Below, one piece after another: positions 1 to 11,953 of a DNA stretch of 64,000 nt (position 1 is its first letter; every line of letters starts with the position of its first letter). The position numbers and the translations under genes were made by a program. The notes beneath the pieces were generated by a model. The model was not told the DNA's origin. It made no database searches and worked only from the letters and a program-made list of their open reading frames with translations. This stretch comes from Syngnathus acus (taxonomy: Eukaryota > Chordata > Actinopteri > Syngnathiformes > Syngnathidae), in NCBI RefSeq assembly GCF_901709675.1, contig NC_051106.1, forward strand, positions 8,690,001 through 8,754,000. Direction: 5' to 3'.

Positions 1-3000
1 GGGCAATATGTACTACAACACCCTGACCCGCTTCTCAGCCAAGGAAATACCCGAGAGAGTCCTCGGCGGGATACTGGCAGACGACATGGGACTGGTGAGT
101 GCCGCGTGAAAAAAAAAAAAAAATCTGCTATTGTGGACGGGTCTGGAACAACCCTGTGATTAATGCCCCAGGGCAAGACACTGACAACTATTGCGCTGAT
201 CCTCACCAACTATCACGAGGGAAAGCCCCTCCCCGTGTACAACCGTGTGCAGCAGGATCCCTCTTCGCCTGCAAAAGGTAGGATTCGCACGAATGAAATC
301 AGTACCCGGGTTTGTGTGGAAGTCAACCTAACCAAATGTGTCGTCGCTTGGTGACAGATGGAGCCGGACCGAGTGACGTGGTGGCTCACGGTCTACGCTC
401 AAGCCCGTATGTTGTTCTCACATTTTAGCCATTTTTTTTGAGCCAGTAATACCTGCAATGGTTAATCTATTTAATGGTGCTATACTTACATATTTTTACA
501 TCAACATTTTAAACCTCATCTGCAAATGACGTGGCCCATTGGTCTGTTTTAAAAATCAAACAACGCAAAATCTTGCTCACCCTTTGGTTTATAGATTTTG
601 AATTCTCTCACCTCCATCCATTGTTGACTCTAAACTAAAAAAAATGTTCATGTGCTAGGGCCCACCAGGAGCAATCTTGTGTTTTCTTATCACATGTAAA
701 GGAAGCAGCAAAGCTGTCAGAGAAAGGTGAGACCCTAAATTTTACCTCTAAATCCAGGCGTCCGCATATGTTTCAATATTTTGCTTCATCATTTCAGGCA
801 AAAGAACGACAAAAGCCACCAAGCGGAAATACGGTAAGTGCGTAGTAGTGCAAATAGTTACATCTGATGTTTTGATTTTCCGTGTTAACGTAACGTCGTG
901 CAGAGGACCCACTGTTGCTGGAGGACGCGGACTTTGCCGCTGCGCTGTGCAGAGGCCCGGCGTCGCCGCCGAATTCCTTCAAGAAAAAAAAGAAGAAAAG
1001 GACCCTGGGTGAGTCACGAGCGTTGGACAAGCCATGGGCGAAGCTAGTAGGTTTTCTTTGGGGGCGGTCAAGGATACAACAATCATTGCTGTAAGTATTT
1101 TAATGGTCTTAATTTGAACGTGTGTTTTTTTTGTTTTTAATCTAGCCATCGCAGACAACTCTGGTGAAACTGTATCGGCTGGGGCAACCCTCATCGTGTG
1201 CCCGCTGTCCGTGCTCAGCAATTGGCTGGTAGGCACCTCCGTCGCCGTGGCAACGAGCGACGGTGACCGCAGGGTTAACGAAAAAGCGCACGCGTGTCTT
1301 CTCAGGACCAGTTTGAGGAGCACGTGCGAGCCGACGTCAAGCTCAAAGTGTACATGTACCACGGGCCCAACCGCAACAGAAGCACCAAGTTCCTCTCGTC
1401 TCAGGACGTGGTGCTCACCACCTACAACGTGCTCGCCGCAGACTTCGCCGTAAGTGCTAACGAACTTTGAGTGCATTTTTTACTGGCCCTTCGGGCAATT
1501 CGTAGTCTGAGGGAGGCACATTTGTGTTTAGAATCAGAACAGGGGTGGCCTTCATGACCTCAACAGTCCCCTGCACGGCATCAACTGGTTGAGGGTGGTG
1601 CTGGACGAGGGCCACGTGGTGCGCAACCCCAACACGCAGATGAGCAGGGCCGTTCTGGACCTTAAAGCCAAGCGACGTTGGATTCTGTCTGGTACACGCA
1701 TTCAACAGAATGTTGACAACAGCGGCTCTTGAACATTTTACATCTTGTACCGCCCCCTCCAAACATACTTAGCTCACCAAGATGGTCAACATTAAAATAG
1801 CTTTTCATCAATAATCAGGCAGAGGGTTCATTCCTAAAAAAAATTGAATATTATTATAAACCACTCTAACATTATGTACGTTCTAAACATTAACACTGTG
1901 CCGAATTAGAGTAGAAAAAAGTGGAATTGAATGACAGTATGATAATCAGTAGGATAAAAGAATCTTTGACTGTTCAGAACTCCTGTAATTCAAATCCTTT
2001 CCAAAATATTCAAAAGGATCAAAGAATCTGAGTGTTCTGAACTCCTGTTCCAATGCATGCAAATGTGTCTTTTTTCAGCTGTTCTTTGCCGAGTATTCTA
2101 TGACTTGCTAGACAGACCACTGCAATCTGGATTAGTCCACCGCGCCGGAGGTCTGCGCTCTGCGACTGAGTGCCATTGCCAGTTGTCGCGGCGGCGCGCA
2201 CCCACGCGTGTACTCACGCCTCCCACCTGTCCTCGTCCAGGGACGCCCATCCAGAACAGCGTGAAGGACCTGTGGATGCTGCTGGCCTTCCTGCGCATCA
2301 AGCCGTTTGACGTCAGGGAGTGGTGGAATCGAGTCATCCAGAGGCCCGTCACGCAAGGAGACCGAGACGGCTTGCAGTAAGGCGACTTTTTAGCTATCAT
2401 TGTAAAAATGTTGATGATAAAAAAAAAAAAAAAAAATCATAGAATCGATGAGAATGTTGATGTTGTCAGGAACCTGCAGACGCTGATCAAGTGCATCACA
2501 CTGCGGCGGACCAAGAACAGCCAAGTGGACGGTTGCCCACTGGTCACGTTGCCCGAGAAGAGCGTGTACGTGGAGCAGGTGGAGCTCAGCGCCGCCGAGC
2601 GCGAGGAGTACGATGTGGCGCTCAATGAGGGAAGACACACTGTCGGCAGGTACGCCCAAAGAAATAACAATGGCAATCAAAAATAGGATTTCAAAATTTT
2701 GAACCGATTTTTTTTCTCCCCTTTGCTTATTGTCAAGGAAAATAATATGATGAACCTACTTGATGATATTTTGTTTTTTGGAGTAGATATGTCGCTGAAG
2801 GCAGCGTTTTGAGGAATTACGCAGACGTGCTGGCCATCCTGATGAGGCTGCGACAGCACTGCTGCCATCCTGACCTGCTAACAAACACCGCCGCAGATGC
2901 AGGTATGCACCAAAATGGTGTCATGGGAGTAGCTTGTTGAAAAAGGGTTTTGTTTTTTTACATTAAATTACATTTGAAATTTTACAATATTCTTTTTTTA

Positions 3001-4395
3001 AATTTGCATTTTTATGAGAATTGTTTTTTATTCCTGAGAGTTTTAATTATTGCTATATTTACTTTATGAAAATTAAAAAAAGATGGTACATTTAAGTCAT
3101 TTTACAAGAGTAGTAGAATGTTAGATTTCAAGACGACAACATCCGTTAGTGACGATTCCCCGTCGCGGTCCACGCAGGCTTGGCGTCCACGCCGGCCGAG
3201 CTTCGCGAGCGGCTGATCGAGAAGCTGCGCGTGGTGCTGGCCAGCGGCTCGGACGAGGAGTGCTCCGTTTGTCTGGACTCCGTGCGCCTGCCCGTCATCA
3301 CGCACTGCGCCCACGTCTACTGCCGCCCTTGCATCGCGCAGGTCATCGGCACAGAGCAGGTCAGTTTGGCGACTGCAACTTCTCAGAGATTCCACTTGAC
3401 TGTTTTTGTCCTGCACAATCGTTATTTGGATTTTTGACTTCCACTCACTTTTTCAAATTCAGGAGAGTGCCCGCTGCCCTCTGTGTCGGAGTGACATCAA
3501 GATCAACGAGCTGGTGGAGTTCCCGCAGGAGGAGATGGCCGAAGAGTGCGGAGAAAGAATTCCCGGCAAGTTGAGGACCAGCTCCAAGGTAAGAAAGCGG
3601 ACGTTCAGTCTCCTCCATGTTTTGGTTTTTAAATGTTTGCTGTGTGTGTGTGTGCAGATCCAAGCGCTAATGGGCAACCTACTTCGACTGCGACGTGAAG
3701 ACAGCGCCATCAAAAGTTTGGTAGTCTCGCAATTCACTCGCTTCCTCACCATCCTGGAGACGCCGCTCAGGTAACACACACACACCTGTCAATCAAATCC
3801 AAAAGGTCATCAATCATGTGTGAAATTACGCAATTTAGGGAGCACGGCTTCAGCTTTGTGCGCCTGGACGGAAGCATGAGTCAAAAGAAGCGAACCCAGG
3901 TGATCCAAGAATTCCAGAGCCTGAGCCCCGACAGCCCCACCATCTTGCTACTCTCGCTCAAAGCCGGCGGGGTGGGACTCAACCTCACCGCCGCCTCCCA
4001 TGTCTTCCTTATGGACCCAGTGAGGAAAAAAATAAATAAATAAATCCAAGAAGTAGAATGAGGAAGCAGCACTAACTTTGTGTCTCTTAAGGCATGGAAC
4101 CCAGCTACGGAAGAGCAATGCATTGACCGCTGCCACCGTTTGGGCCAGAAGAGAAAAGTTTTTGTCACCAAGGTGAGAAAATGGAAGGAAAGGTGCATTT
4201 TCAAATCATACCAAAAAAAGATAGCGACTAAAACGTGAATATGTGCGGCAGTTCATCGTGAAAGATTCTGTGGAGGAGAACATGGTTAAGATCCAGAAGC
4301 AGAAGCAAGACTTGGTGCAGGCAGCATTCGCATCGACGGACGCCGACCGCAAGACGTCGCGCATTAACGACATCAAGGCGCTGATGGAGTTGTAG
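1..4395 (+). CDS. hltf: HLTF, helicase-like transcription factor (3' part, 5' end outside window)
   Basis: SWI/SNF2-family DNA translocase with an embedded RING E3 ligase; in vertebrates it polyubiquitinates PCNA and remodels stalled forks in the nucleus. Exons read here: 2-94, 172-277, a short one about 702-726 (acceptor uncertain), 798-833, 904-1008, 1146-1228, 1306-1449, about 1532-1691, 2241-2376, 2470-2649, 2787-2902, 3178-3359, 3463-3588, 3658-3770, 3839-4019, 4092-4172, 4252-4395 (TAG). Motifs in order: Walker A split over exons ([10 protein letters not shown] / GKT), [10 protein letters not shown]-like block, DEGH box, a C3HC4 RING (CSVCLD ... [10 protein letters not shown] ... CPLC) between the helicase lobes, [15 protein letters not shown], and HRLGQ. 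The RING inside the helicase core is diagnostic of HLTF/Rad5 rather than other SNF2 proteins. The HIRAN domain lies upstream of the window. Lysine-rich, poorly conserved exons 702-1008 match the family's variable insert. It converges tail-to-tail on GYG1. Confidence 0.96.
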
Positions 4396-4690
4396 AAATT
4401 GGACAAGAGCGCCCCCCTCTGTCTTTCGTTTGTTTCCTACGCTAGCATTTTTAAAGTTAAATCTACTAGTCGCTATTTTAGGATCAAGATGCTCCTCACT
4501 CTGAGTTTGCTTATGGGCGAGGAAACCAATTGTCAAAAACAAAAGGAAGCACAAATGCTCCAAATATTATCGTAAAATTTTGTTTTACTGTACTTGATAT
4601 AAAAGTTCCCAGGCAGCACATCCGCTGCACAGATTTCAAGCATCAATGTACTTGACAGATAGCGCCAGGGCACTCAAGAAAATATCTTCA

Positions 4691-4696
4691 AATAAA
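4691..4696 (+). terminator. HLTF poly(A) signal AATAAA
   Basis: Canonical AATAAA about 300 bp after the HLTF stop codon. It is the first good hexamer on this strand, so it probably ends the transcript. Confidence 0.6.
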
Positions 4697-5534
4697 AAAA
4701 ACCAGTAAAAACAAACAAGAATATCATCTTACTGAACTGAAAGTCAGGAGCCATAAGCTCCAGCTCCCCCAACCCTCATTTAGGAGGCGAAGATCACTGG
4801 TAGGTATTTGTCTTTGTCACTTGGGACTGATTTCTTTTTTTTATTTAATTTGTGCGAAGCATAATCCCTTAATGCTCCCTTGCTTGGAACTCTGGAGGAT
4901 ATTTTTCCATTTTAGGAAAGAAAAAAAAAAATACAAGCCATTAAGTTGCTGATCTTTTATTAGCGACAAGGGGATTGCGCAATGACAACATTTCACTTTT
5001 ACATTTTTTTTCAGGCTGTAACTCACCTCCATCAGCAAAACGGACAATTTCTTGCAATGAAGTGAGGTCAGTGAACACAGTAATAAGGCAGCTGGTTGGA
5101 AAGCCACAAAAGTGCTACAGGAGGACAACAGACAGCAGATAGAACTTGCATGCACAAGGATGAGAGGTAGGTGGCGCTCTACTATAGTGTTTCAACATAA
5201 ATCTCGAGGAACGTTTAAAAACATTTGGATCTTTGCACGTCCATCTTTTTTTCTTCCACTTATCTTAGCCAGCCAATCATACGGCACAAACAACCATTCA
5301 GAAACCAGGACCGAGGCAGACATGCATGACTACTCGCGCTGCCCTCGAGTCCTGAAATTTTTCCACATCTGAACAGTTGCCGGGCAACCGGAACAGAAAA
5401 ATGTAGCCGTGCTTCACCAGCCAGAAACGGGCCTGCTACATGACCCCAGTCTTCCTCCCTCCCCCAATTCCACTTTATAAAAGACCCAATTCATTCTCTG
5501 CCCATGTTGGGGGTGAGTGCATGGGGGTGAAGCA

Positions 5535-5790
5535 CCGTGAATAAGTCATACTGCATCCGGAAAGTACATTTTCCACATTTTACATTGCAGCCTTATTCCA
5601 AAATGGATTAAATTCTTTTGTTTGTGAAATTAAAAAGTGAATGCTAGGAATACTCTGTGGTGTAAATCTACTTTACTGGTACGCAATATACTTTACTGGT
5701 ACTCAATTTAATCCATTGTGGGAAAAGGCTGAAACAAAATGCGGAAAAATTAAATGCTGTGATTACTTTATTCCTATTTATAACATTTTG
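5535..5790. repeat. degraded palindromic MITE-like element
   Basis: Two inverted arms are visible: about 5570-5615 (containing CAGCCTTATTCCAAAATGG) and about 5704-5745 (containing CCATTGTGGGAAAAGGCTG). They are reverse complements apart from scattered mismatches. The sequence resembles a common teleost interspersed repeat I know from memory. A 20 bp direct duplication (CTTTACTGGTAC...) lies between the arms. Outer borders are uncertain. Confidence 0.55.
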
Positions 5791-6757
5791 AAAGCATACA
5801 AGAACATTTACAGTATCCACACAAGCAGAAATTAGACTAAAGTTTTTTTTCTTTACATGGAATGAGGGACTAATTGTCCGTATTTCTTCTATGATATACA
5901 AGGATCACATATTGCCAAAATAATTTAATTTCTGTACATGTGATCTGTAAGTGTCGGACAATTTCTCATTTTCTACTGCCTTTGTGTATCCATCTAATTG
6001 CCCAACGCTTGCTATATTATTTATTTTGTTATATTATTTTAAACTCGCCCAACTTTATCCTGTAAAGCTAGGACATTATCCACAATTTTAAGAATAAGAA
6101 AAGAATGGCGATTCACAAGTTACGGCTGTACCAATATCGCTATCCAGTGTTGTTGATGACGTCGCTAATTTCATCAAGTGTTAGTGTTCTTCAGTGACAA
6201 ATTAAATTCAAAATCACAACTGCCTCTTAGTTGGAATGATAGCTTGGCATTTGCGTGTTACTCTGCTGCGTGATCTTGTGCTATTTCCCCTCATGCCAAG
6301 TCTAGCTTCATTGTTAACAGTATTAAGTCGCAGGATAACCCCCCCCCCCTCCTCCTAAAAATAAAAAATTGCATATGGATCCTGTTTTGATAATTTCATG
6401 CTCTTGAGTTACCAAGCAAGATACTGTCCGGAATAAATGATGCCATTGGCATATTCTTGGCACATCAGTGTCATGATAGAGTTACTCTGCTATTGCTATA
6501 TAATGCCCGTTGATGCGAAGTGGCAAATGCTAATGTTAATCAACTACAATCTTTGGGGATGAAGTGACATCCCATGTTTTACTTTTCCTTGAAGAAATTC
6601 GCTCTCACTCACACAAACTGAGAAGGTGCATTTAGTGAGGATGGAAGACAACAATCTGGTCATTTCACCTTCTGTGATTGGATCTGTGGACGTGGGGCAG
6701 AGGTCGTTGGGGGGTTCCATTCCTTACACTCCCCTCTGTCCATCACAGCCCGACTTG

Positions 6758-9700
6758 CTACTTGAGGAAGGTGTCCAGCTTGCGCTCGATGTTGGCGAAG
6801 GAGTCGTCGCCCAAGTAGTCTATCTGGCCCGCCTCCCAGCGCCGCTTTCGCTCCTCTGAGGAGATGGATTGGGATGGGGACGTCACACTGGCAGAGGCGC
6901 CGGCTGATGTGGAGGACGAGGAGGACTCAGTCTGACCGCTGTACTCGTCCTGCCAGAGCTTCTCCTGAATTACCAGGTGGGAATTTGTTAAGTTTTACCC
7001 TTCACGTACTTTTAAAGCACCCCCCCACCCACGGCTGTACATGGAGGCATTTCATCAAAGTCCGACTGTACATTTTGCAACAGATAAGCGCTGGTGCTGC
7101 AACCATGTTTTATGGTAACATGAGGAAAGACTTTTTTTTTTTTTTTTTTAAAGGCCCCATTTGCAAATCATATACTGCAGGGTTAGACTCATCTGCGCTC
7201 TTGTTGCTAGGCAGAACTCATAAGGCTCGATTAAAAAATGTAATTTAGTCCCCAATGCTGGTTTCACATTGCAGCATGAAATTTCAAATCATGAAGTAGA
7301 TCCATTTAAACATCTCAAGGACCCAACAGGTTGGCCGTTTTAGCATATGGACCAATGACTTGTGCAATAACTCACGTCATTGGCCGCTTCAGTGACGCCA
7401 CTGGTGAAAGGCGTGTCGCCATAGGATCGCTGCAGCAGAGGCATTACCGACGTGGTGTACAATTGCCACCAGGACTGCAGAAAGTCCGGGTGCAGCCGGT
7501 TGGAGTCGGGGCCCTCGGGCTGGCCAATCACCTCACCGCTCTGGGCATCGTAGGTGTAGCTCCACGGTTTAGTCTTGCCCAGGAAGTGGACCACCTTAGC
7601 CTTGTGGCCAAAACTGTGGACAGCAGAAAAAAAAAAAAAAAATAGGGCAGATTGTGATCCTCTTCTTGTAATTGGACCCTCAGACACATAAAAAGACCAC
7701 CTTTGAACTGACCTTTGCGAACACACAAAAACACTTAATGGTTCACTACGCAATCACCGTTTGTGTGTGCGCGTACTGTTTGAAAGCGGGCAGATAAGAG
7801 TAGATGGAAATGCTGCTGAGGTTGTAGACAAAAGGGAGGTGCTTGGATATGTCGGCTGTGGCCCACGTATCGAAGAAACTGTTGAGGATGCCCTGATCGC
7901 CGCCTGCGGACACACAAAAACCAACGTTAAGCCATTGTCAAGTTCTGAATGAAAAATAGAGTCGAATAATTTTTTTTTGTCAAGAGTCAGGATGACTAGA
8001 TTACTCAAATATTTTCTGGACGGTACAATGCAATGTTTGAATGTTTGTTTACTTGGGGGCCCAAGGTCACGAGTTCAATCGTTACAGTGTCGTCTACTGT
8101 ACTAGCACAGCTTTCATAATACATCTAAAATAAAAAAAGCTGCATCACCATCGAAACTTCCATGTTCAGCGCAGAACGTCAGCAGCTTCTCATGCGTTTC
8201 CACAGACGGCCGAAAAACAAAGACCCCGGAGTTGAAGCAGTCGGGCCAACCGGGGTCTGGCGCCGCCGAAAGCTCCTCCCGCTCAAAGAGCTCGTCGATG
8301 TTGGTAAGCGCCTGACGTTTCAGAGATAAAACTGCAATTACTCAATACGGTACTAAATGCGGCCTGGTAGTTTAGGATCATTCCTCGAGATGTATGTTGA
8401 CTTAAGAGATTGGCTTAAACACACAGACTTTTCTGGTTGACTTAGAAGACAAAGGCTAAGCAAACAAGCATATTGAGAAAGTCTGCACGTCTACAACTCT
8501 CAAATCATGTCAAATAGATCCCCAGAAAAAGAGTAGTCACCATGGTGTCGGCGTCCATGAACACACACTTGTCGTAGTGCGTCAGCGTCCAGCAGTGCAG
8601 CTTGGTGAAGGTCACGCCCAAGTCGGGCCGCTGCATCAGGGTGAGGTGGGCTGTGTCGCCCGAGTCTGTGATGTCCACCAGTCGCACCTCGTCAAAGATG
8701 GAGCGCAGTGCCTCCCTGAAAAATGAAAAGGAAAATAAATAAATCCTCTATTTAAAAGAACTAATATTAGTGCCGTACCGACGAGACACTATGATTTATA
8801 AAGTCTTGCTATTCGCATTGGGTCTTAGTCTCGAACCAATGAATAAAAGTGTTACTGTTGTTACCTGCAGGGGTCTGCTACGTGAGGTCCGATGAGGGCG
8901 ACCAGCTTCCTGGTGGTGTGGTGGTCTCGTAACGAGCAGCCCAGGACCATTGCCCCTTTGGCGTAGCTGTCGTTGGTGGCCAGTGTCACAAAGGCTTCGC
9001 CTGATGACGACACCCAAGTATGCACGGGTAATGCAACTTTTGTTTTATTTCTACATTTCATTCACTTATGCAGTCAAAGCACCCATGTTTTATTTAGACT
9101 AGCAAAGTGCCGTTTTTCTTCAACACAATTTTCTAAAGAGAGTCTCAATAAGATGATCTGATGGGAGGCGACGCCCACTCTTGACACAGTTTATCGTCGC
9201 TTGCCAAAAAGTGGGGCCTCCAGCCACAATCTGACATTTATGTGTTTATTTTTTGTAATCTTTATTGCTAGTGCTAATGTCAACATCGGTTGTGACATGA
9301 GGGTCTTCTTTTATGAGTATTTGAGGGGCGGAAATGAACTTCACAACCTCTCAGTGAGGCTGCACGTCCGCCACATCAAGTGAGATGCCATCACAGGAAG
9401 TTATGGAAAGCCGTTCTACAAAAATAAAAGTTATTCTTTTTTTTTTTTAAGGTGTTGAAATTAAGCAATCACTTTTGCGCAGTGTTATTTTTTGGAAGAA
9501 AATGAAGCAAAGTAGATTTCTGGATGAGTTTAAAGGACGCAACTGCATGAAGAAACATGAGGTGATGCAAACCGAGCAATTTCCACTTTCAACATATAAC
9601 GGTTTTCAGTTATGAAACGATTAATTCATTTGGCTTTCAGTATGACCCTGCATGTATTTATTAGTTACTACATTTATGGAAAGTTGGCGTTTTACAGTTT

Positions 9701-10382
9701 GTATACTTGCCAGTCCACTTACAGTACCAAGTGTGAAATTAAGTAAAACTATAAGTAAACCCTAATTTTTTGCTTATCTCCCAAACCGTTTGGGAGTAAG
9801 CCGGCCTGTTTTGCACGTGTTTAAGTTGTCATTTTGCCAAAAAAAGAAAAAAAAAAAACCTTGGGCGCTACTTGTTTTCCCACATTGTGTGCCAGGTATC
9901 CGCTAGTAAATAGTACCTGAACATGTCAATCAATTAAGAAACATTGTTGCGGGAACAAGCAATAAAGGAACTCGTAGTAATAATAATAATTTAAAAAAAA
10001 TCTGTTTTGTTGTTAGTTTGGCCTTTTCTACAACAGCAACTACAGGTGATTAAAAAAACGCACTCATGCAGTAATACTTTGAAAACCCTGACCGGAAGTG
10101 TAATGCCGGCTGGACGCTACCTTGGCTCTCTGAACTGCTGCGGCAAGTGATTTAAAATAAAATGATTTAAAAAGATGCAGCCATTCATTACTACGCGTAT
10201 TGGTTTTCATCATGTTTAACAACACTACTCCTGCAAATTCTACAACAATTTACTGCTACTACATATCCCATATCGATCTTTAAAACAAATATTTGCGACG
10301 TTTAAAATGGCAGAATGGAGCAGGAAAAGCTCTGCAGAGAAATCGGGCAGCAGAGCGTGTTGTCGGAGTCTTTACCGGGCAT
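6758..10382 (-). CDS. gyg1: Glycogenin-1, self-glucosylating glycogen primer
   Basis: GT8-family glucosyltransferase that attaches UDP-glucose to its own tyrosine and primes glycogen synthesis in the cytosol. Coding exons on the minus strand: 10376-10382 (ATGCCCG only), 8865-9000, 8541-8715, 8149-8311, 7777-7903, 7376-7613, 6758-6964 (TAG). They sum to 1053 nt, 350 aa, the length of the human 350-aa isoform. Visible marks: N-terminal [13 protein letters not shown], the metal/UDP-binding DxD in [26 protein letters not shown], the acceptor-tyrosine segment [21 protein letters not shown], and a C-terminal glycogen-synthase-binding tail ([11 protein letters not shown] ... [10 protein letters not shown]). 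The serine-rich linker before the tail is variable in the family. The 7-nt coding first exon mirrors the mammalian gene, where exon 1 also encodes only the first two residues. It could in principle be GYG2, but size and the HLTF neighbour favour GYG1. Confidence 0.95.
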
Positions 10383-11953
10383 GATGAAGCTCTGCCGGGG
10401 TGTCTTGACTTGGGAGCACGGAGAGTAAAGCGCCGGGATGAAATTGGACTGGAGGAGGATGGTGGTGGTCTCGTCGCAGCTTCGACTCGAGCAGCTGCGC
10501 TTAATTCCAGCGCAGGCATTAAAGAACACGTTTTCCGGGTCATGTGACACGTTACGCATTACGACGACCACGCCCACCTCCGTGCGTGCTGTTGCGTTTG
10601 GGTCTCCGGCAACAGGGTCGGACAAACGTAGATGTACATTTGATAAGGTTTTCATCGTATTACATTTATTTTTCCTGGCATATTTTCCTGATCTCCATGC
10701 TTGTTTCTTTACTTCCTGATTTATTTTTCTCACAGCCATCATTTCCTTCCTTCCTTTCTTTTTTTTGTTTTCTTCCTTGTTTCCTTCCTTCTGCCCTATA
10801 TTTCACAGACCCACTTTGTTCCTAGCAACGTTTCCTTGCTTCCTTGCGTGTCAAAATAGCCATTCCATTACTGCCTGTTGGTGGTCAAGCCTGTTCATTA
10901 CAGCAATTATAGTTTCTGTTCATCAATTAAAACTCACTTTTAGTCTATGACTTGGAATTGTTTGTTTTATGATGTCTGCTGTGTTTGTATTTCCTTCAAC
11001 GATTCCTCAACATATGCTTCGTGCTTCAGGCTCCCAATGAATAATGCAGCAGACTCATTGTACCTGGCCAGCATCTTCGTTGGCCTGCGACCTCTACATC
11101 GCTGTTCCGGGATCTGCTGTTTTCGGCGAGTCACAGTAACCGGAGAGCACCTCTAGCAAAAAAGTGCTTATCGTGTATCCACGGGAGGCTTGGTAGAAAT
11201 CATGGAAGGCTTGGTGTGTTCGGAAACAAAATGCAGGTATGGAAATGGATTTTTTTTTGGTATCAAACTAAAAGCATGTTGTTTTTAGAATAGAGGGAAA
11301 GCGTGATGTAACTCTAAACCTTGTTGCCATTTTGAATGTAAGCACCTTCCGTTTTTATCCCTAATGGAACATTATTGATCCAAGCCGTTGGAAGATTGAG
11401 GTCGATTGATGCTATTTTTTTTTCTCACCTTCATCCCCAGAGCATAATTTTTGTATTTGTTCTCAGTTTTGTTACAAGACATTTGCTATATGATATTTGT
11501 CATAACCTTCCAAGTGACAGTGACAAGTGGCCGCTTCGATCCAGAATGGCCCACTTTCCGTGTCTTGATCTTCTTGAGACTTTTAATGTCAATGACTAAA
11601 TGTTAAATGTTAACCGTGTGGACTACGCCCATTGCAGGGTCCAAACGGGCCAAAGGTCCTTTCCTCTAGAGTGATAAGCTGTTTTCCTGCTTCCTGCCTC
11701 GTCTGCTGAGGACAAGACGCTGTCGATCGGGTCCGCTCTGGTGGTGGTCTGAGGGGGGGGGCGTTTGGATTTCCAGCTGAACTGTCACGGTAACCACATG
11801 ACTCTTTATTTTTTTCTGTATCGGTGTTGTGACAAATTTATGGATTTAAATGTATACATTTCACACTTACATTGATTATAAATGATGCAATCTAAATAAA
11901 ATGACAATAAATTAATTAAAATTTGTGTGCGTGTGTGTGTATTTGAGGCCACC
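10383..11953. other. GYG1-PLS1 divergent intergenic region
   Basis: Head-to-head spacer with the GYG1 promoter and 5' UTR at the left and the PLS1 5' UTR at the right. A CT-rich tract lies around 10735-10850 and a G8 run near 11752. The only long ORF, antisense over about 10300-10740, has no family resemblance and overlaps GYG1 exon 1. PLS1 noncoding exons may exist here, but I cannot define them. Confidence 0.6.

Larger units (their letters stand above)
4396..6757. other. HLTF-GYG1 convergent intergenic region
   Basis: Holds the 3' UTRs of two convergent genes and no convincing exon. ORFs here are short and AT-rich with no recognisable protein. A degraded palindromic transposon remnant lies at about 5535-5790. 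A C-run sits near 6340. Nothing else was recognised. Confidence 0.7.

Noticed and set aside
10302-10742. 146-codon minus ORF overlapping GYG1 exon 1
   Set aside because: It is in a different frame from glycogenin and shows no similarity; the GYG1 start ATGCCCG fits the known gene structure.
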